Positions 11,711 to 23,559 of a stretch of 64,000 bases of DNA are shown here, piece after piece. The stretch is from Siphonodentalium dalli (lineage: Eukaryota > Mollusca > Scaphopoda > Gadilida > Siphonodentaliidae): the NCBI GenBank assembly GCA_032622095.1, contig CP136065.1:240849530-240913529 (forward strand), written 5' to 3'. The notes under the pieces are model-generated. The model was not told the DNA's origin. It saw nothing but the letters and a program-made list of their open reading frames with translations, and searched no databases. Numbering within the stretch: the stretch's first letter is position 1; every line of letters starts with the position of its first letter. The translations under genes were made by a program, and so were the position numbers.

Positions 11711-12530
11711 CCAACCAACATGTCAATCAATATAAGCAAACGAGGTGATGGCTTCGCCGCAAGGTGGATTCTGATTGATTCTATAGTTCCCCTTATGTCA
11801 ACAAACATTCAGTTCTGCGATTGTTGGCCTGCGCGGGATTAGACAGATCAAATTTTGATAATCACGATTTAATTCTGGCACAAAATCATAAGGAAAACTA
11901 ATGTAAGTAAATAATCATTGTTTCCACTGAGAAATTCCATCTAATATCTAAATATACAGTCATCTTAGACAGTGTAATGGGTACCATTCCGACTAAATAC
12001 ACACAGGTTTTCCCACGAATAACACAGCCTTGCATGAAGATGAACATCAAAGGTAGAAACAATGGAGGCATCCTGGCACCCTGCAAACGTGAGCTGGCAC
12101 CATGCCACTGTAAACATGTTGGTACTTTTTTGTAACATCAAATTAAGTGAGCTCGTCATTTTTGTTTCGTTCTCGATACATCATGGGTTGGCCGCGCACC
12201 CGGGAGCTCACAAGAGTTCGAAACTAATTGTTTTTCTCAGTTATATGAAACTGCAGCTAATTTATCCTTGGCTTAAAACGGCGGAAATACTTATGCCTAA
12301 CTTAATTAGTTTCATGTTGCACTCTTTCGGCAGAAATTGATGTTTATTGTCCTGCTATAGCACTATAACTTCAGTAGACCATTGGTACAATTTATCTTCC
12401 AATGTTGCACTGGTTTTAATGCTTCCAAAGGACTCAGTGAAAACGATTTAGTGTATAATGGTTACAATATAAGTCACAGGTCCTGAATTTAAAATTCACT
12501 TTAAAAGCCCGAAAGTGTAAACTATAACTT
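11711..12530. other. Unassigned sequence
   Basis: Overlapping short open frames occur on both strands at 11898-12340, without recognisable motifs. The phrase GGCCTGCGCGGGATTAGACA near 11827 resembles part of repeat R4 at 17210. No gene is called. Confidence 0.35.
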
Positions 12531-12534
12531 CAAC

Positions 12535-12655
12535 AGACGGCAATAATATAGCATGCAATATCGAACTGTGAGGTAGATAATTGAGGAACAAGTGTTAAAA
12601 AAATATATATACCATGCATTGTTTGTTCAATGTTATAAAGTTCCCTGTCAGAACA
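12535..12655. mobile_element. Fold-back MITE FB1, fragment
   Basis: This contains the family words CATGCAATATCGAA, AACAAGTGTTA and TTATAAAGTTCCCTGTCA in the order seen at the right arm of 1894-2415. It is diverged and truncated. Confidence 0.5.
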
Positions 12656-12783
12656 GGTCAGAACCAATGGCCAAAAAAATTCACTAATAATTTTTTTTTG
12701 CCAAGTCACTTTTGATTCCTCAAGAAAGTTTAGTAATATTTGTCAATCAATACCATTCCTTTCAGGAAACTCTTTGATTATTA

Positions 12784-13212
12784 ATGGTATTAGTGGTGAT
12801 ACATGTAGATGGTATTAGTGGTGATACATGTAGATGGTATTAGTGGTGATACATGTAGATGGTATTAGTGGTGATACATGTAGATGGTATTAGTGGTGAT
12901 ACATGTAGATGGTATTAGTGGTGATACATGTAGATGGTATTAGTGGTGATACATTATTAATGGTATTAGTGGTGATACATGTAGATGGTATTAGTGGTGA
13001 TACATGTAGATGGTATTAGTGGTGATACATGTAGATGGTATTAGTGGTGATACATGTAGATGGTATTAGTGGTGATACATGTAGACGGTATTAGTGGTGA
13101 TACATGTAGATGGTATTAGTGGTGATACATGTAGATGGTATTAGTGGTGATACATGTAGATGGTATTAGTGGTGATACATGTAGATGGTATTAGTGGTGA
13201 TACATGTAGATG
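12784..13212. repeat. 25-bp minisatellite, about 17 copies
   Basis: The unit is ATGGTATTAGTGGTGATACA followed by TGTAG. Copies are almost identical. One copy near 12951-12963 carries ATTATTAATGG instead of GTAGATGG, the same word that borders the array on its left. This suggests the array's edge was duplicated inward. Confidence 0.9.
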
Positions 13213-13249
13213 TATCAGGTTATGAACAGTTAACACCTCTATCAAGATG

Positions 13250-14505
13250 CAATTAATCTGATATCATTAATATCGACGGGTGGAGGGATTACTATTATGT
13301 CTGTTTGTAGTATTTACATAGCTAATCCTCTTTGTTTCGATGTGTCTTTCTGACGAAGAAACCCTTCTACAATTGCATTGTTACGTTGTTGGTTTGGTTG
13401 GATTGTCCAAATAGTCAAAATAAAAGAAAAAATATTGTAGAAACTGATAGCATTTGGCAACTCATTACAGCATTTGGCAAAAATTATTTTCATTTGGCAA
13501 AATATTTACCAAAAGTAAACTTCGGGCCAGCGCGGACCCTGTTGTTGTGTAGTTTCCGGCCGCAGGCCGGGTAGGATGGTCGGAACGCATTGTGCAATTC
13601 CCTTCACCCTTTCTTGATATGTTCGATGAAAATCGATTGTTGAGGCTGTCGTGGTTGGAGGCAAGGCGGCGAAAGCGTGGTGGAGGAGTCAAAACTCTGG
13701 CTGGTGATGCGACTTGTGGCTGTTGATGCGGACGCTGACTGGAGGCAAAGTGAGGTGGAGTCGTTTAGCTTTTGGTGGTTGCTTTCAGCTTTTTTCTTTT
13801 CTTGTTTTTATTTTTTGGTGGTTCTATTTCTACGGTTGACATTAATTTCGCTAATTTCATTCTTGATTCTTCTGTTTTCTTACTTGTTTCTTCTACGCGA
13901 GCGAGAAATTTAGCTGTTTCTTTTTTGTGGTTTTCTATCCATAGGCTGGTGGCATCTGTTACTTGTTCGGTTACCGGTGATATAGGATTGGCAGTTGAAG
14001 GCTCCGGCTCAATGTATTCCGGAGTCTTCGGGGTGAAGTCCATGTCTGGCCGTGGAGGCGATGGTGGTGGTGATTCCATCTCCTGGACAGACTGGGCCGG
14101 GATTTCGACTTCATGGGAGGAGCTGGCTGGTCTAATGTCCGTCGCCTTCTTCTCTTTCCATGCGGCTAGTCTCTCGGCATCTCTTTTTTTTCTTGATGGT
14201 GATTTCTTTTTCTCCTTTTTTATCTTTTGTCGAAGTTTTCGTGTTGATCTGGTATTATCCGGTCCACTCCCGGTAGGGAGCCCTGAAAAGGGCTGTGCCG
14301 GGCCGGACTGGAAATCCAGAATCAACTGGTATCCGCCTTTGTGAGCGTGGAGTCACCAGCTCAGACAAGGCGTGACATGCATGGAGTCCAGCATTGTAGT
14401 AACACTAATTGGAATAAGCGGTGGCGTAGTCATCCTGAGAGGTGGCGATCCAAGCTCTCTGGAGGTCCGACTGTGTGTGTGTGTGAGCGCGGACCCTTCT
14501 ACGGA
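13250..14505 (-). mobile_element. ORF1/gag-like repeat family, copy a
   Basis: Read on the minus strand, this holds a frame of about 186 residues (13765-14325). In order it has an N-terminal segment with LDFQSGPAQPF, a very basic stretch with KKKSPSRKKRDAERLAAW, an acidic/proline-rich stretch (SPPPSPPRPD, TPKTPEYIEPE), and a C-terminal lysine-rich helix-like part. Upstream, across a stop, lies a conserved block with TTMLDSMHVTPCLSW. The same blocks recur in copies b, c and d. Basic K-S-P-S-x-x-x-R-D modules are familiar from invertebrate retroelement ORF1-like proteins, so ORF1/gag-like is my inference. The 3' part carries degenerate TTTGCCAAAT words shared with copy d. Nuclear or RNA-binding function is a guess. 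Confidence 0.5.
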
Positions 14506-14542
14506 CTTAGCTATATATAGTAGAGATTCATGGCATGATCTA

Positions 14543-14910
14543 CCAAAGGCCCATTCAGACGGCGGCGTTCGTCGCGATTTCTGCATCAAACCATACTCGT
14601 GGATTTCCGTCATCATACGTGGGGTTCCTCTCGTTTGTTTTGCGTTTTCAAAATGGCGGTTTGACAGAAAAATTATGTAAATTTCTTAATGAAATAGATC
14701 GAGCCTCCAATTACCTTATATATTTAAAGCAATCTTGATGCAATTCCTCATCCGGTAACTTCGTCTGTCTCCGTCGTTTAACAAACCGGAAACATCCGAG
14801 TAAACTCTACGGTCAATTGGAGCACAATCATGTGAGAATATCGCAATGTTATTACCTGTTGTTCTAATTGAGCGTCGTATGCTTGTGTCGCTGTCTGCAT
14901 GGGCCTTTGG
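14543..14910. repeat. Inverted-repeat element, about 368 bp
   Basis: The left end CCAAAGGCCCATTCAGACGG pairs with the right end CTGTCTGCATGGGCCTTTGG. The arms match imperfectly over about 35 bp. It directly follows a fragment of the FB1 fold-back end (GAGATTCATGGCATGATCTA). No clear target duplication was seen, so the class is unknown. Confidence 0.5.
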
Positions 14911-15439
14911 GTTAATATTCTGAGAGACTTCAAAATCATTATTTCTAAAGTACACTGGTAAAGTAACACAATTAACGAACGCTACCAGCTCCTCGGATTG
15001 TGACCGACGAAGGGGAATGTCCTTCGCCTACCAGACTGGCATTAGAAGCCGACTTTTGGCAACCATTTTAAACACCGACTAACTATATATAGGTTTTAAT
15101 TTTTCGGATATTGAAATTCCCCAGCGAGTATAGTGATAATTGTTTTCATATCAAACGTCGACTTTTTGTCGAATATTCGCTCTAAAATATTTAAATTATA
15201 GGCGTGGCGCCACGATTGGTTCGGAGCGATTGCGACTAAGTATAATCCGTTCATTTGAGCGATGTGTTGTGTGCAGCGACGGGTTGTTGTTGGAGCACGT
15301 CGTAGAGATATATTCTCTTCACAGCGGGAGCCTGGATAGTCAGATATGACAGATATGAAACTGAATTATTTGTCAGTGTTTAAACGGAAATGGCTCATTC
15401 GAGCTTCTAATGTTCTCTACGTAATTTGTAAGGAGGTAA
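14911..15439. other. Unassigned sequence
   Basis: One short open frame on the plus strand (15140-15349) without recognisable features. Nothing else seen. Confidence 0.3.
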
Positions 15440-15600
15440 TTAAAATAGGTTGACAAATACACGAAGTGTTGATATACCGGCTACATATGCTCTGAAATAT
15501 ACTTGCCATGGTCACAGCCATTTTTCAGCTGTTTTCAAATTTTAACACAGAAATGGAATAAACGCTCTTCACCATATCAGGACGCAGGGGCCTTTAACGC
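15440..15600 (+). repeat. Dispersed repeat R5, copy 2
   Basis: TTGACAAATACACGAAGTGT is followed by CATTTTTCAGCTGTTTTCAA and ATAAACGCTCTTCACCATAT, the same order as at 21500-21690 and 59345-59580. Confidence 0.55.
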
Positions 15601-16429
15601 GCTCCGCTGTCCGCCCCCTTTTGCACTGCCCATATACGCCGCCTCTATATACGCGCCTTCTTCGCGTTAATGGAACATTATATAGACAAGGGGCACTGTG
15701 GAAATTCAACGTTTCACCATCGCTCGGGAGTCGCACAAATTTAGCCCATTCACCCTAGTAATGATAACGATATATACACGGATGGATCGGCTAAAGAATT
15801 CATCTTTCAATAAATACCACAAACTCCCATCAGAAACATTCATACACGTTGCATTTGATAAAATTTTAACCACCGAATATTGTCTCCGGAGAGCGTATTT
15901 TTTAGGATTGATCCGTCTCAGCTAGCAATGGCCGACATGTGTCTCTAAATTCACCACCCATACAGTTTTCTATCTTAAAAAATCGGTCAAACGATCAACT
16001 AAATATCTGGAACTTAGTGATTTCTTGTCGGCTAATAATTTATTTACTCATACAAATCAACACATTGTCAGTAAACAATTTAGATAGAGGAGAAATCTGT
16101 CGATAATTCCAACTTAAAAAAAAAAAATTGTCAAGTCACACAGTTCCTAATTTTAATATTCATTGTGACCTGACCTTTCCATAACTGATATAGTAGAAAC
16201 AGCCAATCACCGCTCAGTGTTAGAATCGATGTCCTCATTTTAATATTCATTATGACCTGACCTCGATTCTAACATTTTTCATATTGCCGACCATGAACGC
16301 TCTTTATATTGTGTCGAATCAGAAAGAGAACGCGATGTTTGGGACATGTTCATTAATGGGACACCGTGAAGTGGTATGTACGTGGTATCCCATAGGGTGG
16401 TGACATCATCGTGCATGAGGATATGTCAC
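15601..16429. other. Unassigned sequence with a short direct repeat
   Basis: TTTTAATATTCATTGTGACC near 16150 recurs with one change near 16240 (TTTTAATATTCATTATGACC). A word and complement pair, TTAGAATCGATGTC / GACCTCGATTCTAA, lies between and beside them. No gene was recognised. Confidence 0.35.
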
Positions 16430-16720
16430 GTGGCAACATATCCTCGTGCAAATGGGTTCACATTGGACCTAAATATTCACATTGGTTCATATTGGACCGA
16501 CTTGAATCTGAAATAATCCAAAAGTGAGCTTATTTCCGTTGAATGGTGCGGGCCACAATGAAAACACATTATAAAGAGCGTAAATCTTATAAGTCGCGTA
16601 TAGATGTAACAAGTAGATTAATTAATGCCAATATGAGGTTATTTCGTATGGAAATAACCTAATATTGGACTGTTTTAAAATCCGCGTTTCAGGTTCATAT
16701 ATAGAGCGTAATTCAGATTA
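16430..16720. repeat. Dispersed AT-rich repeat E5, copy 2
   Basis: Contains a hairpin, GAGGATATGT..ACATATCCTC (16428-16455), and the AATAAC/CATATTGG words of 2590-2975, together with AACACATTATAAAGAGCGT, the complement of a word in the first copy. Confidence 0.45.
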
Positions 16721-16734
16721 AAGACTTACAGTGA

Positions 16735-16870
16735 TGAGAAAAACACCGGTAGGGTGACCAACTAGAAATGAGAATACTCTTGCTCAAAGTAGCTATATTT
16801 ACGAATAGTAATCCAAATCGACAACACACAGTCATTCTTATATATTAATTAAAAGCAATGACTCTCGACG
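16735..16870 (+). repeat. Dispersed repeat R6, copy 1
   Basis: This matches 36405-36550 through ACACCGGTAGGGTGACCAA, CTTGCTCAAAGTA, AATCCAAATCGACAACACAC and TATATTAATTAAA. No coding potential. Confidence 0.6.
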
Positions 16871-17128
16871 ACGAACTCAATTGTGTTAGTTTATCGCCGA
16901 CAGTTGCGTCCCGAATCGAGATGTGAATAATTCTTTGAAATTTTCGGCGATGTTAGTAGAATGCTACATTCCCCACTGAAATAAGTCCATAATATGTCTT
17001 TTAGATAATGCCGATATGGGCTTATTTGAGTTTTTAAAATAGGTTTAATATGAGCTTGTCTTCAGGAGAACTGGCTGCACGAGAAAATATATACTCAAGC
17101 ATTGATTCTAGTGGAATAGCCCCTAATG

Positions 17129-17400
17129 GTGGATACACACATGCATGCAATTTCTGTATGTAAAATCCATGTATTTTACATGGTCACACCAATCATTGAT
17201 ATCATTAGAGGCCTGCGCGCGATCGGACAATTTCAACAGGCGAGACAAGTGAGCAGTTTTAAGCCATTATCAAACTAACTGCTATCAAGACATTTCAGGC
17301 CGGTCATAAATTCTTTCATGGATGCCGAAATGAATAAATCCTGTCTGATATATGTTGCTGTTTTTCACGAGTTTTAATTCATTTCGAAAAGTTTATTAGA
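17129..17400 (+). repeat. Dispersed repeat R4, copy 1
   Basis: This recurs in inverted orientation at 60155-60467. Shared words include TGGTGGATACACAC-like ends, GTAAAATCCATGTATTTTAC (itself a near-palindrome), GCCTGCGCGCGATCGG, AACTAACTGCTATCAAGA and TGGATGCCGAAATGAATAAA. Confidence 0.65.
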
Positions 17401-18190
17401 GTCCGTCGATTTTATACTTGATTTGTTTCTCGTCATTTCGGGGTAATCCAAAATAAAAAATAAAATGTGCAGAATTTTAAGCTCTTTTAGGGCGATTGTG
17501 ATACACGAGTGTTTAATGATGTCCCATTAACAGTCCGATATGGTGCGCTCATGCCTTGAATAACAAGCTTTGGAAAATTTAGACAGACAATACCGGTTCG
17601 TTGAGATTCCTCGGATAGTTTCAGAGCGAGCTCATGTGATAACATTCAATTGGCATTTCCATGCAAATATCCATTTTCACCCAGAATTTACATAACAGTA
17701 TATGTTTCTCAAACCAAAGGTTGAACAATTTCCTAACTGTCACAATTTTAGCTTGTACACGCTTGAATTATAACATTTTGGACCATAATCCATGATTGGG
17801 GGAAGGGGCTGGTTCTCGAAAGCTTCGAATAACTAAGGGATTTAGTTGAATGTATCAGTCAGGATTATCTGGGCATGAATGTACAATATGTGTAACATAA
17901 ATATTCCATAGTTGTAAATTTTGCGTATATAACACAAGAGAGGAAAGTAGTTGGGAACTCGTAGAGATGGACAGCCTTTTTCCCGAATGCAGACACACAG
18001 CAGCATCACCTTCTGTATTCTCAAATTTAAAGCTGTAATACTATGTTCATAAGTATATGAATAGCATAAATTTCTGAATATTAGATTAATCACAGGACTC
18101 AGGGTGCTGCATGCCCCCACCCACCCGTCAAGGAAATATGTAATGGTCAATGATTCAAACAGAAAGTCCAACATTTGGGTTATCGCGCGA
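17401..18190. other. Unassigned sequence
   Basis: One minus-strand open frame of 110 residues (17842-18174) shows no recognisable domain, and I do not call it a gene. Otherwise featureless AT-rich DNA. Confidence 0.35.
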
Positions 18191-18194
18191 ACAA

Positions 18195-18770
18195 TTATTA
18201 TGCCCCCGATCTCCGATGGAGATGTGGGGGTATATAGTGGAGCCCTCCGTCCGTCCGTCCTTCCGTCCGTCTTAGCGTTTCAACTCATAACTTTGGTTTC
18301 GCTAACTCAGTTCAGTTGATCTTTGGTATGCTAATAGACCAGCCGGGGGGGGGGGGACAAGATATCCCCATAACTGCGGTTTCGTCCGCCCATTTTTTTC
18401 CAGAGTTACGCCCCTTTTTGGACTTAGAAAATTCCGTCCGTACGAACGTTTCAACTCATAACTTTGGTTTCTCTAACTCAATTCAGTTGATCTTTGGTAT
18501 GCTAATAGACCAGCCGGGGGGAACAAGATATCCCCATAACTGCGGTTTCGTCCGCCCATATTTTTCCAGAGTTACGCCCCTTTTTGGACTTAGAAAATTC
18601 CGTCCGTTCGAACGTTTCAACTCATAACTTTGGTTTCGCTAACTCAATTCAGTTGATCTTTGGTATGCTAATAGACCAGCCGGGGGGACAAGATTTCCCC
18701 ATAGCCGTGTATTCGACCGCACATTTGTTCCAGAGTTACGCCCCTTTTTGGACTTAGAAAATTCAGGTTT
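18195..18770 (+). repeat. GTCCGTCC-type element with three units of about 168 bp
   Basis: This begins with an imperfect hairpin (TGCCCCCGATCTCC...GGAGATGTGGGGG) and a GTCCGTCC run. Three tandem units follow, marked by CAACTCATAACTTTGGTTTC at 18281, 18452 and 18618. Each unit ends in CGCCCCTTTTTGGACTTAG. It has the same design as 7025-7470 but a different repeated unit. A G homopolymer lies near 18346. Confidence 0.7.
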
Positions 18771-19398
18771 TCATCATTAATATTGCGTGCGTGTGATGTC
18801 TCTGTAAGTGTTGTCATATTTTAACAAGTCATCCTCTATCGTACTAAATACTCATGAATAACATAACTTTACAAAGTGCCATTTAATAAGTATTTGCACA
18901 AAAATAAGAAAAATCCTCTCTGATTGTACAGTCGGGGGCGTTACCTCCGGCCAGCGGTGCACTTGTTTTAAGTGGCCTGAGGATTTCGTTCAGTCAACGG
19001 CTGTCTGCACGTTCAGGGCTTGGCTCACTGTGTTCAAACATAGCCGCAATGATTGGGTTGTCAGCGGACACATATTACATGGTCTGTATGGTCCATGTAA
19101 AACGACAAATACACGACATTTACAGAGATTGCATGCATGTGTGTATCCACCCTAAAGACGGAATTACAAGAATGCATCGCGCATGGGTACATAGCTGTCA
19201 TATAGCGGGATCTATTACTTGGCTTGGGTGTACTTCTATTTCCTCGGTGTACATACTTGGCTGTACGTTTGGTATATAGGACCCTTTATAATTATGTACG
19301 TATTGCGCATGATATAATTATGTATGCAGTTTTTTGCATCAGGCACTTAGGTATAAGGCCAACACGTGCATACGCACTATACCAGTAAATAGCTTCAT
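18771..19398. other. Unassigned sequence
   Basis: A plus-strand open frame (19049-19279) without recognisable motif. The segment just before 19399 may belong to the LINE fragment that follows. Confidence 0.3.
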
Positions 19399-19915
19399 GT
19401 GCAGTTAATAAGCCTAATCACGACTCGCAACTGGTCCAAGAAGGAGTTGGGTAAATTAGATGTGCTACTACATGTAATTATAGAAATAGAGGATAGAATA
19501 TGTCCTGTCTGTAAGACAAACTCGGTTGAGACCGAATCACACTTTGTAATGAATTGTCCGGCATATGAAAACATTCGCATTAGTTGTTTCGCAGCAATAG
19601 GCAAGTATATAACCGATTTCCATAGAATGGCAGAAGACAATACATTTAATTATATAATCGAAAATAGGCACATTGATACCATGAATATCATATGCGACAT
19701 GATCCGGTCCTTCTTTGAAAAACGGCAGAGTTTATCAAGTGCATAATAATTATAAGAACTTATGAGTGAGTATATACTGAATATAAATTTTGACTGAGTT
19801 GGGTTTTTGTTTAATTCATGCTATTATTGTACATGTATGTTTTATATTATGTTATATGTTTGCAACTGCCCATTGAGGTGTTATTGCAATAAAATATTGT
19901 ATCTTGTATCTTGTA
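19399..19915 (+). mobile_element. Non-LTR retrotransposon 3' end (LINE C) with zinc-finger tail
   Basis: The frame 19399-19746 has a C-x2-C...H-x4-C arrangement (RICPVC, then SHFVMNC about 14 residues later), as in the zinc-binding tail that follows reverse transcriptase in many LINEs. A stop is followed by about 150 bp of AT-rich 3' UTR containing AATAAA at about 19890. It ends in a short TTGTATC/TTGTATCT tandem tail near 19900-19914. Simple-repeat tails of this kind are typical of LINE 3' ends. The reverse transcriptase itself is missing, so this is a 5'-truncated dead copy. Confidence 0.65.
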
Positions 19916-20930
19916 GACTTTATAATATATACATAAAAAGCTAAATAATATATATTATAATGATGAAAAGGGAAGAACCTACTTATCCAACATATCAGGA
20001 GGTTCAAGAAATGCATAGTTTCATAGATCTGCCAACACTATAGATCTACATTCATTGGTATGTGGTTTTCGTGCACCGCATATATCATTTCAGGAACATT
20101 GTACTCAGAGGGGATACTAAATTACTAAATGCTTTTCAGAAGCCTGGAATATTATATGAAATATACTCTTAAATGACTATACTGTCTGCGAGAAAATATA
20201 TAAAACATTTTTCACATTTTAGTGTGTGTGTTTGGTTTTTTTGGCAGCCATTTGCAGAACATTTTTTTCTTGTATCGGATAAACGACCAAAACAACATAA
20301 AACAACAAAATATTATTCAACCACGTTTTCAATAATCTGGCAGATATAAATACTCATTACTGATTCATTTTTTCAGACATTATGTAAATAGCTGCAAAAA
20401 AACTAAAATATGCAATGATAAATGTTTTTTTTCTTCTCGCAAACAGTCATGAGTTCAGATGGTGGAGTGAGCGCATACCCTAGTTGGGTTCATAGTCTAG
20501 ATTATAGAATTTCTTAGCAATAACATCCATATATAAGGACAGGTTGCTGATAATACATAATGAATAAACAATCAAATAGCAAACATGGCGAAAGTAGTAC
20601 TATAAAGCATTCAAATATTAATACAAATAAAACTGATCAATCACATCGCGGCAATCTACGACATAATGATTGCTTAATTGCTTACAGTTGTGCTGCGACT
20701 GTAAATACAATATCACAGTTACTGCCAGAGGCCTTTGGTATCCAATAACCGTAAGGCAATTAGATGTCATTGCAAAAGTCAGATCTCAATGCAAAGAACC
20801 TCTGGATCAGATTACACACACTTGCACAAATTTCGGGACAATCATTGGTCATAATCACTTTAAATTTCTCTAGTGGGCAAAGTTGATAAAAATGGTGGTG
20901 TACAGATCTAATCATCGATACTTAATCATT
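19916..20930. other. Unassigned sequence
   Basis: AT-rich. The plus-strand frame 20560-20748 shows no motif. Part of 20870-20935 may be 3' UTR of the minus-strand LINE fragment to the right. Confidence 0.3.
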
Positions 20931-20935
20931 CCTAA

Positions 20936-21105
20936 GACCCGCATAAAGCGAGCAGTCCATCAGAAAGTGAAATTCATCTTCTATAGAGCCAAGTTCACAA
21001 AATAAACATATTCTTTTCTCTACATCTACCGGAGGGTTTACATGTCTGCCTTTTTCTAGATTATGCGGTGTGTTCTTTTGAAAATATTTCCTGCCAAACT
21101 GACTA
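20936..21105 (-). pseudogene. Non-LTR retrotransposon zinc-tail fragment (LINE D)
   Basis: Read on the minus strand, one open stretch of about 55 codons gives FGRKYFQ...HVNPPVDVEKRICLFCELG, followed by SIEDEFHFLMDCSLYAGLRN and a stop. The C-x2-C and H-x4-C spacing, and the E-D-E-F-H-F phrase in particular, are characteristic of the C-terminal zinc-binding region of LINE polymerases in invertebrates. It is too short to appear as a conventional gene and nothing of the reverse transcriptase remains nearby. It differs clearly from the tails of LINE C and LINE B, so several LINE lineages are represented. Confidence 0.7.
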
Positions 21106-21499
21106 TCGACCTACATATGGACATACACGATAAACATGGTTGTTTCATTTTTTAAAAACACTATTTTCATAATTCGAACATATCTCTCATATTATGAGGG
21201 TATAAAGTTGTTGTTATAATACTATAGCTATATAGCATACATTGGTTATAATGGATAATGAATTTTTTTCCTTCAAATTGATAGTTTGAAATTGAGATTT
21301 TTTGAAAATTCACGAATAGGTTGCCTTCTTAAGCTTATATGCTCACCTCTGAACATTTGTTTACGTCAGACATAATTCACCAGCTGCCAGTAGTATAGCA
21401 AAGTAACAAATAACTTCAATACCAGGAATTAATAATCTCATATAGATTGTGTTGTTACATTTTATTTATACTACCAACTGACATGGCTCTTTAGAAAAT

Positions 21500-21690
21500 T
21501 GGAAGGCAGGATACGAAGAGTCGATAAATACACGATATAGTTATCCACATGTTTTATATACTCTCCAAGATATTTGCTGAAGAGAGTAATTTTCCAGCTG
21601 TTTTCAATGTTTCGCAAATAAGTGAGAAAAGCGCTCATTATGTTTAACATGTCAGGAATGGATGAATAACGAAGACCGTTCTTTATTTTG
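21500..21690 (+). repeat. Dispersed repeat R5, copy 3
   Basis: Contains CGATAAATACACGATATAG, TTTTCCAGCTGTTTTCAATG, a CGCTCATTATGTTTAACATG variant and GTCAGGAATGGATGAATAA. The order matches 15440-15600 and 59345-59580. Confidence 0.5.
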
Positions 21691-22064
21691 TTCATGTTAA
21701 ACCCAGTTTTCTACATTCTTTATCCAGATCAGGTCATTCTAAGGCACACATAGTTGCTATAGAAGTGTTGAACATATTCACCAACATATTTTGATCACTG
21801 GAGTCGAACCGTGATGTAACAAAAGCGGACTTAGTTTCAGGTTTTTCAAACCGAAAAAAATAACGGTATACTTTTTATCAACAGCATCAATTTGCCACTA
21901 CAAGTCTACACCATAACCAAATCATCAGGACCCATATCAGCCAGTCACATATTCGACAAGAATGAGATTGACCACATATTCTAAATACCGAGATGAATGA
22001 GCAGAAACTCTATAATCGCGAAGTAATTTTCCTTCCAATCGATAGAGTTGTGTATCTTAGAATG

Positions 22065-22175
22065 GTCTTCAGTCTGCCTGTAGAATTACTCCCCGTTTAT
22101 CTTCAGTTTGTCTGTAGAGTTACTCCCCGTTGATCTTCAGGTTTTCTGTAGCTTTACTCCTCGTTGACGCTTTGA
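22065..22175. repeat. Triplicated segment of about 37 bp
   Basis: Three units built on CTGTAGAGTTACTCCCCGTT plus GATCTTCAG start near 22070, 22108 and 22145. Copies are diverged. Confidence 0.7.
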
Positions 22176-22639
22176 ATTAGAATAATACATATAAACACAT
22201 AAATGGAGCCTGTTTCGAGCAACCAATCAGAACGTTTGTTTCATTTTATCTTATCTTAGGACACATGTAATTTTATAGGTGGCATAGCGAAGATTTGCCA
22301 CCTGAAAGGTCAATTAAAAACTATTCTCTCTTAAGAAATGTAATGCAAAAATGGGTAAATCGTTAAGAAAATATCAATCAAAAGATATCAAAACTGTTGT
22401 GAGTAGATGAGCAAAAGGAAATGTTGTGAAGCTCAATATTAGATTGGTCCAGTAAAAGTCAATTGCTGCGCTTACATTTTTGTGAGATTATACCCTCGGG
22501 CCAACACTTTAAAAATGTTACGCGTGTAATTTACTGAACGGTACATTTTTCAGTACCATAATCGATCATTTCACACGTCGCATTTGCTTTCTTATTACGG
22601 GTAGCTTACTTCTAATATACTGAACTACCAGTTATTAGC
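22176..22639. other. Unassigned sequence
   Basis: No repeat or gene recognised. Confidence 0.3.
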
Positions 22640-23530
22640 TGCTGCTCTGTGCTTTTCTCATCTTTTAAGTTTTTCTTTCTTTCTTTTTGGTGGTTATGTT
22701 GGTGATGTTGGTGATGGAAGAAGTAAGACTGGACGCACTCTCTGATTTTTCAACAAGTATTAGAAATATTTCGCAATAAATATGTTTTTGAATGTTTGAT
22801 ACGCATAATGGCTTTTCCTGGATATGTTCAGATTATCAGAACACCGCGAAAAAGGCAAATTAAAAAATATTAATATTACGGCAGTTTTTGTTAACAGCAT
22901 CAGTTTTCCCTAACAAAAGTTTAGCAATTCACTATAGGCCCAACCGCATCATAGCACATTAGCAGGACCACTTGACCAGGGTGGTTTCTCTTTTTGTTTT
23001 TTTCTATATCGGTGAGTAATTCAGCTATTTCTCTTTTATGGGTTTTCTATCCACAGCTTGTTGGCTCTTGTTCAGATGCTGCAGCTGCTGCTGTTGTTGT
23101 TGTTGTTGTTGTTGTTTTGGGAGAGGCAAGTGAAGGCTCGGGCTCGATCTATTCCAGAGTCTCCCCCGGATGAAGTCGGAGATGTCCGCGTCTGTCCGTG
23201 GTGTCTCCGGGATGAAGTCGGAGATGTCCGCGTCTGTCCGTGGTGGTGGTGTGGTGGTGGAGAGTCCATCACCAAGCCAAACTTCGCAGGGATCTCGGCT
23301 TGCAGTATAGGTGTCATCTGGTGGATCATCGGTCGACTTATTTCGCCTTCCACGCGGCCAATCTCTCTGCGTCTTTCTTCTTCCTGGATGGTGTCTTCTT
23401 GTATCGAGACTTCCAAGCTATCTTGGTAGTCTCCAGTCCCCTCCCGGTAGTTGACTAAATGAGTCATTCCTACCACATGCCGGACATGATGGTCGGACTG
23501 GTCCCTTCATTCTATCTTGACATTTTCGAA
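22640..23530 (-). mobile_element. ORF1/gag-like repeat family, copy b
   Basis: On the minus strand this aligns with copy a through a basic/charged block, the SPPP..HHHHGQ region and a glutamine/asparagine stretch. That last stretch comes from a CTG/GTT-type trinucleotide run at 23080-23117. A 22-residue histidine- and arginine-rich segment is tandemly duplicated (two TSPTSSR/TSPTSSG units, about 23165-23240). Multiple frame breaks make it non-functional. Words at 22800-22980 (ACCGCGAAAAAGGC, GCATCATAGCACATTAGCAG) recur near 62530-62830, so the family's 3' region is also dispersed. Confidence 0.45.
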
Positions 23531-23559
23531 GAAGATCCGTCATTGTGGGCTGACCGGAG

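Noticed and set aside
13772-14344. 190-residue plus-strand open frame
   Set aside because: Antisense shadow of the ORF1-like frame on the minus strand. The minus-strand blocks recur in other copies as protein, while this frame has no supported family.
17842-18174. 110-residue minus-strand open frame
   Set aside because: No motif, membrane pattern or repeat beyond chance expectation for AT-rich DNA.
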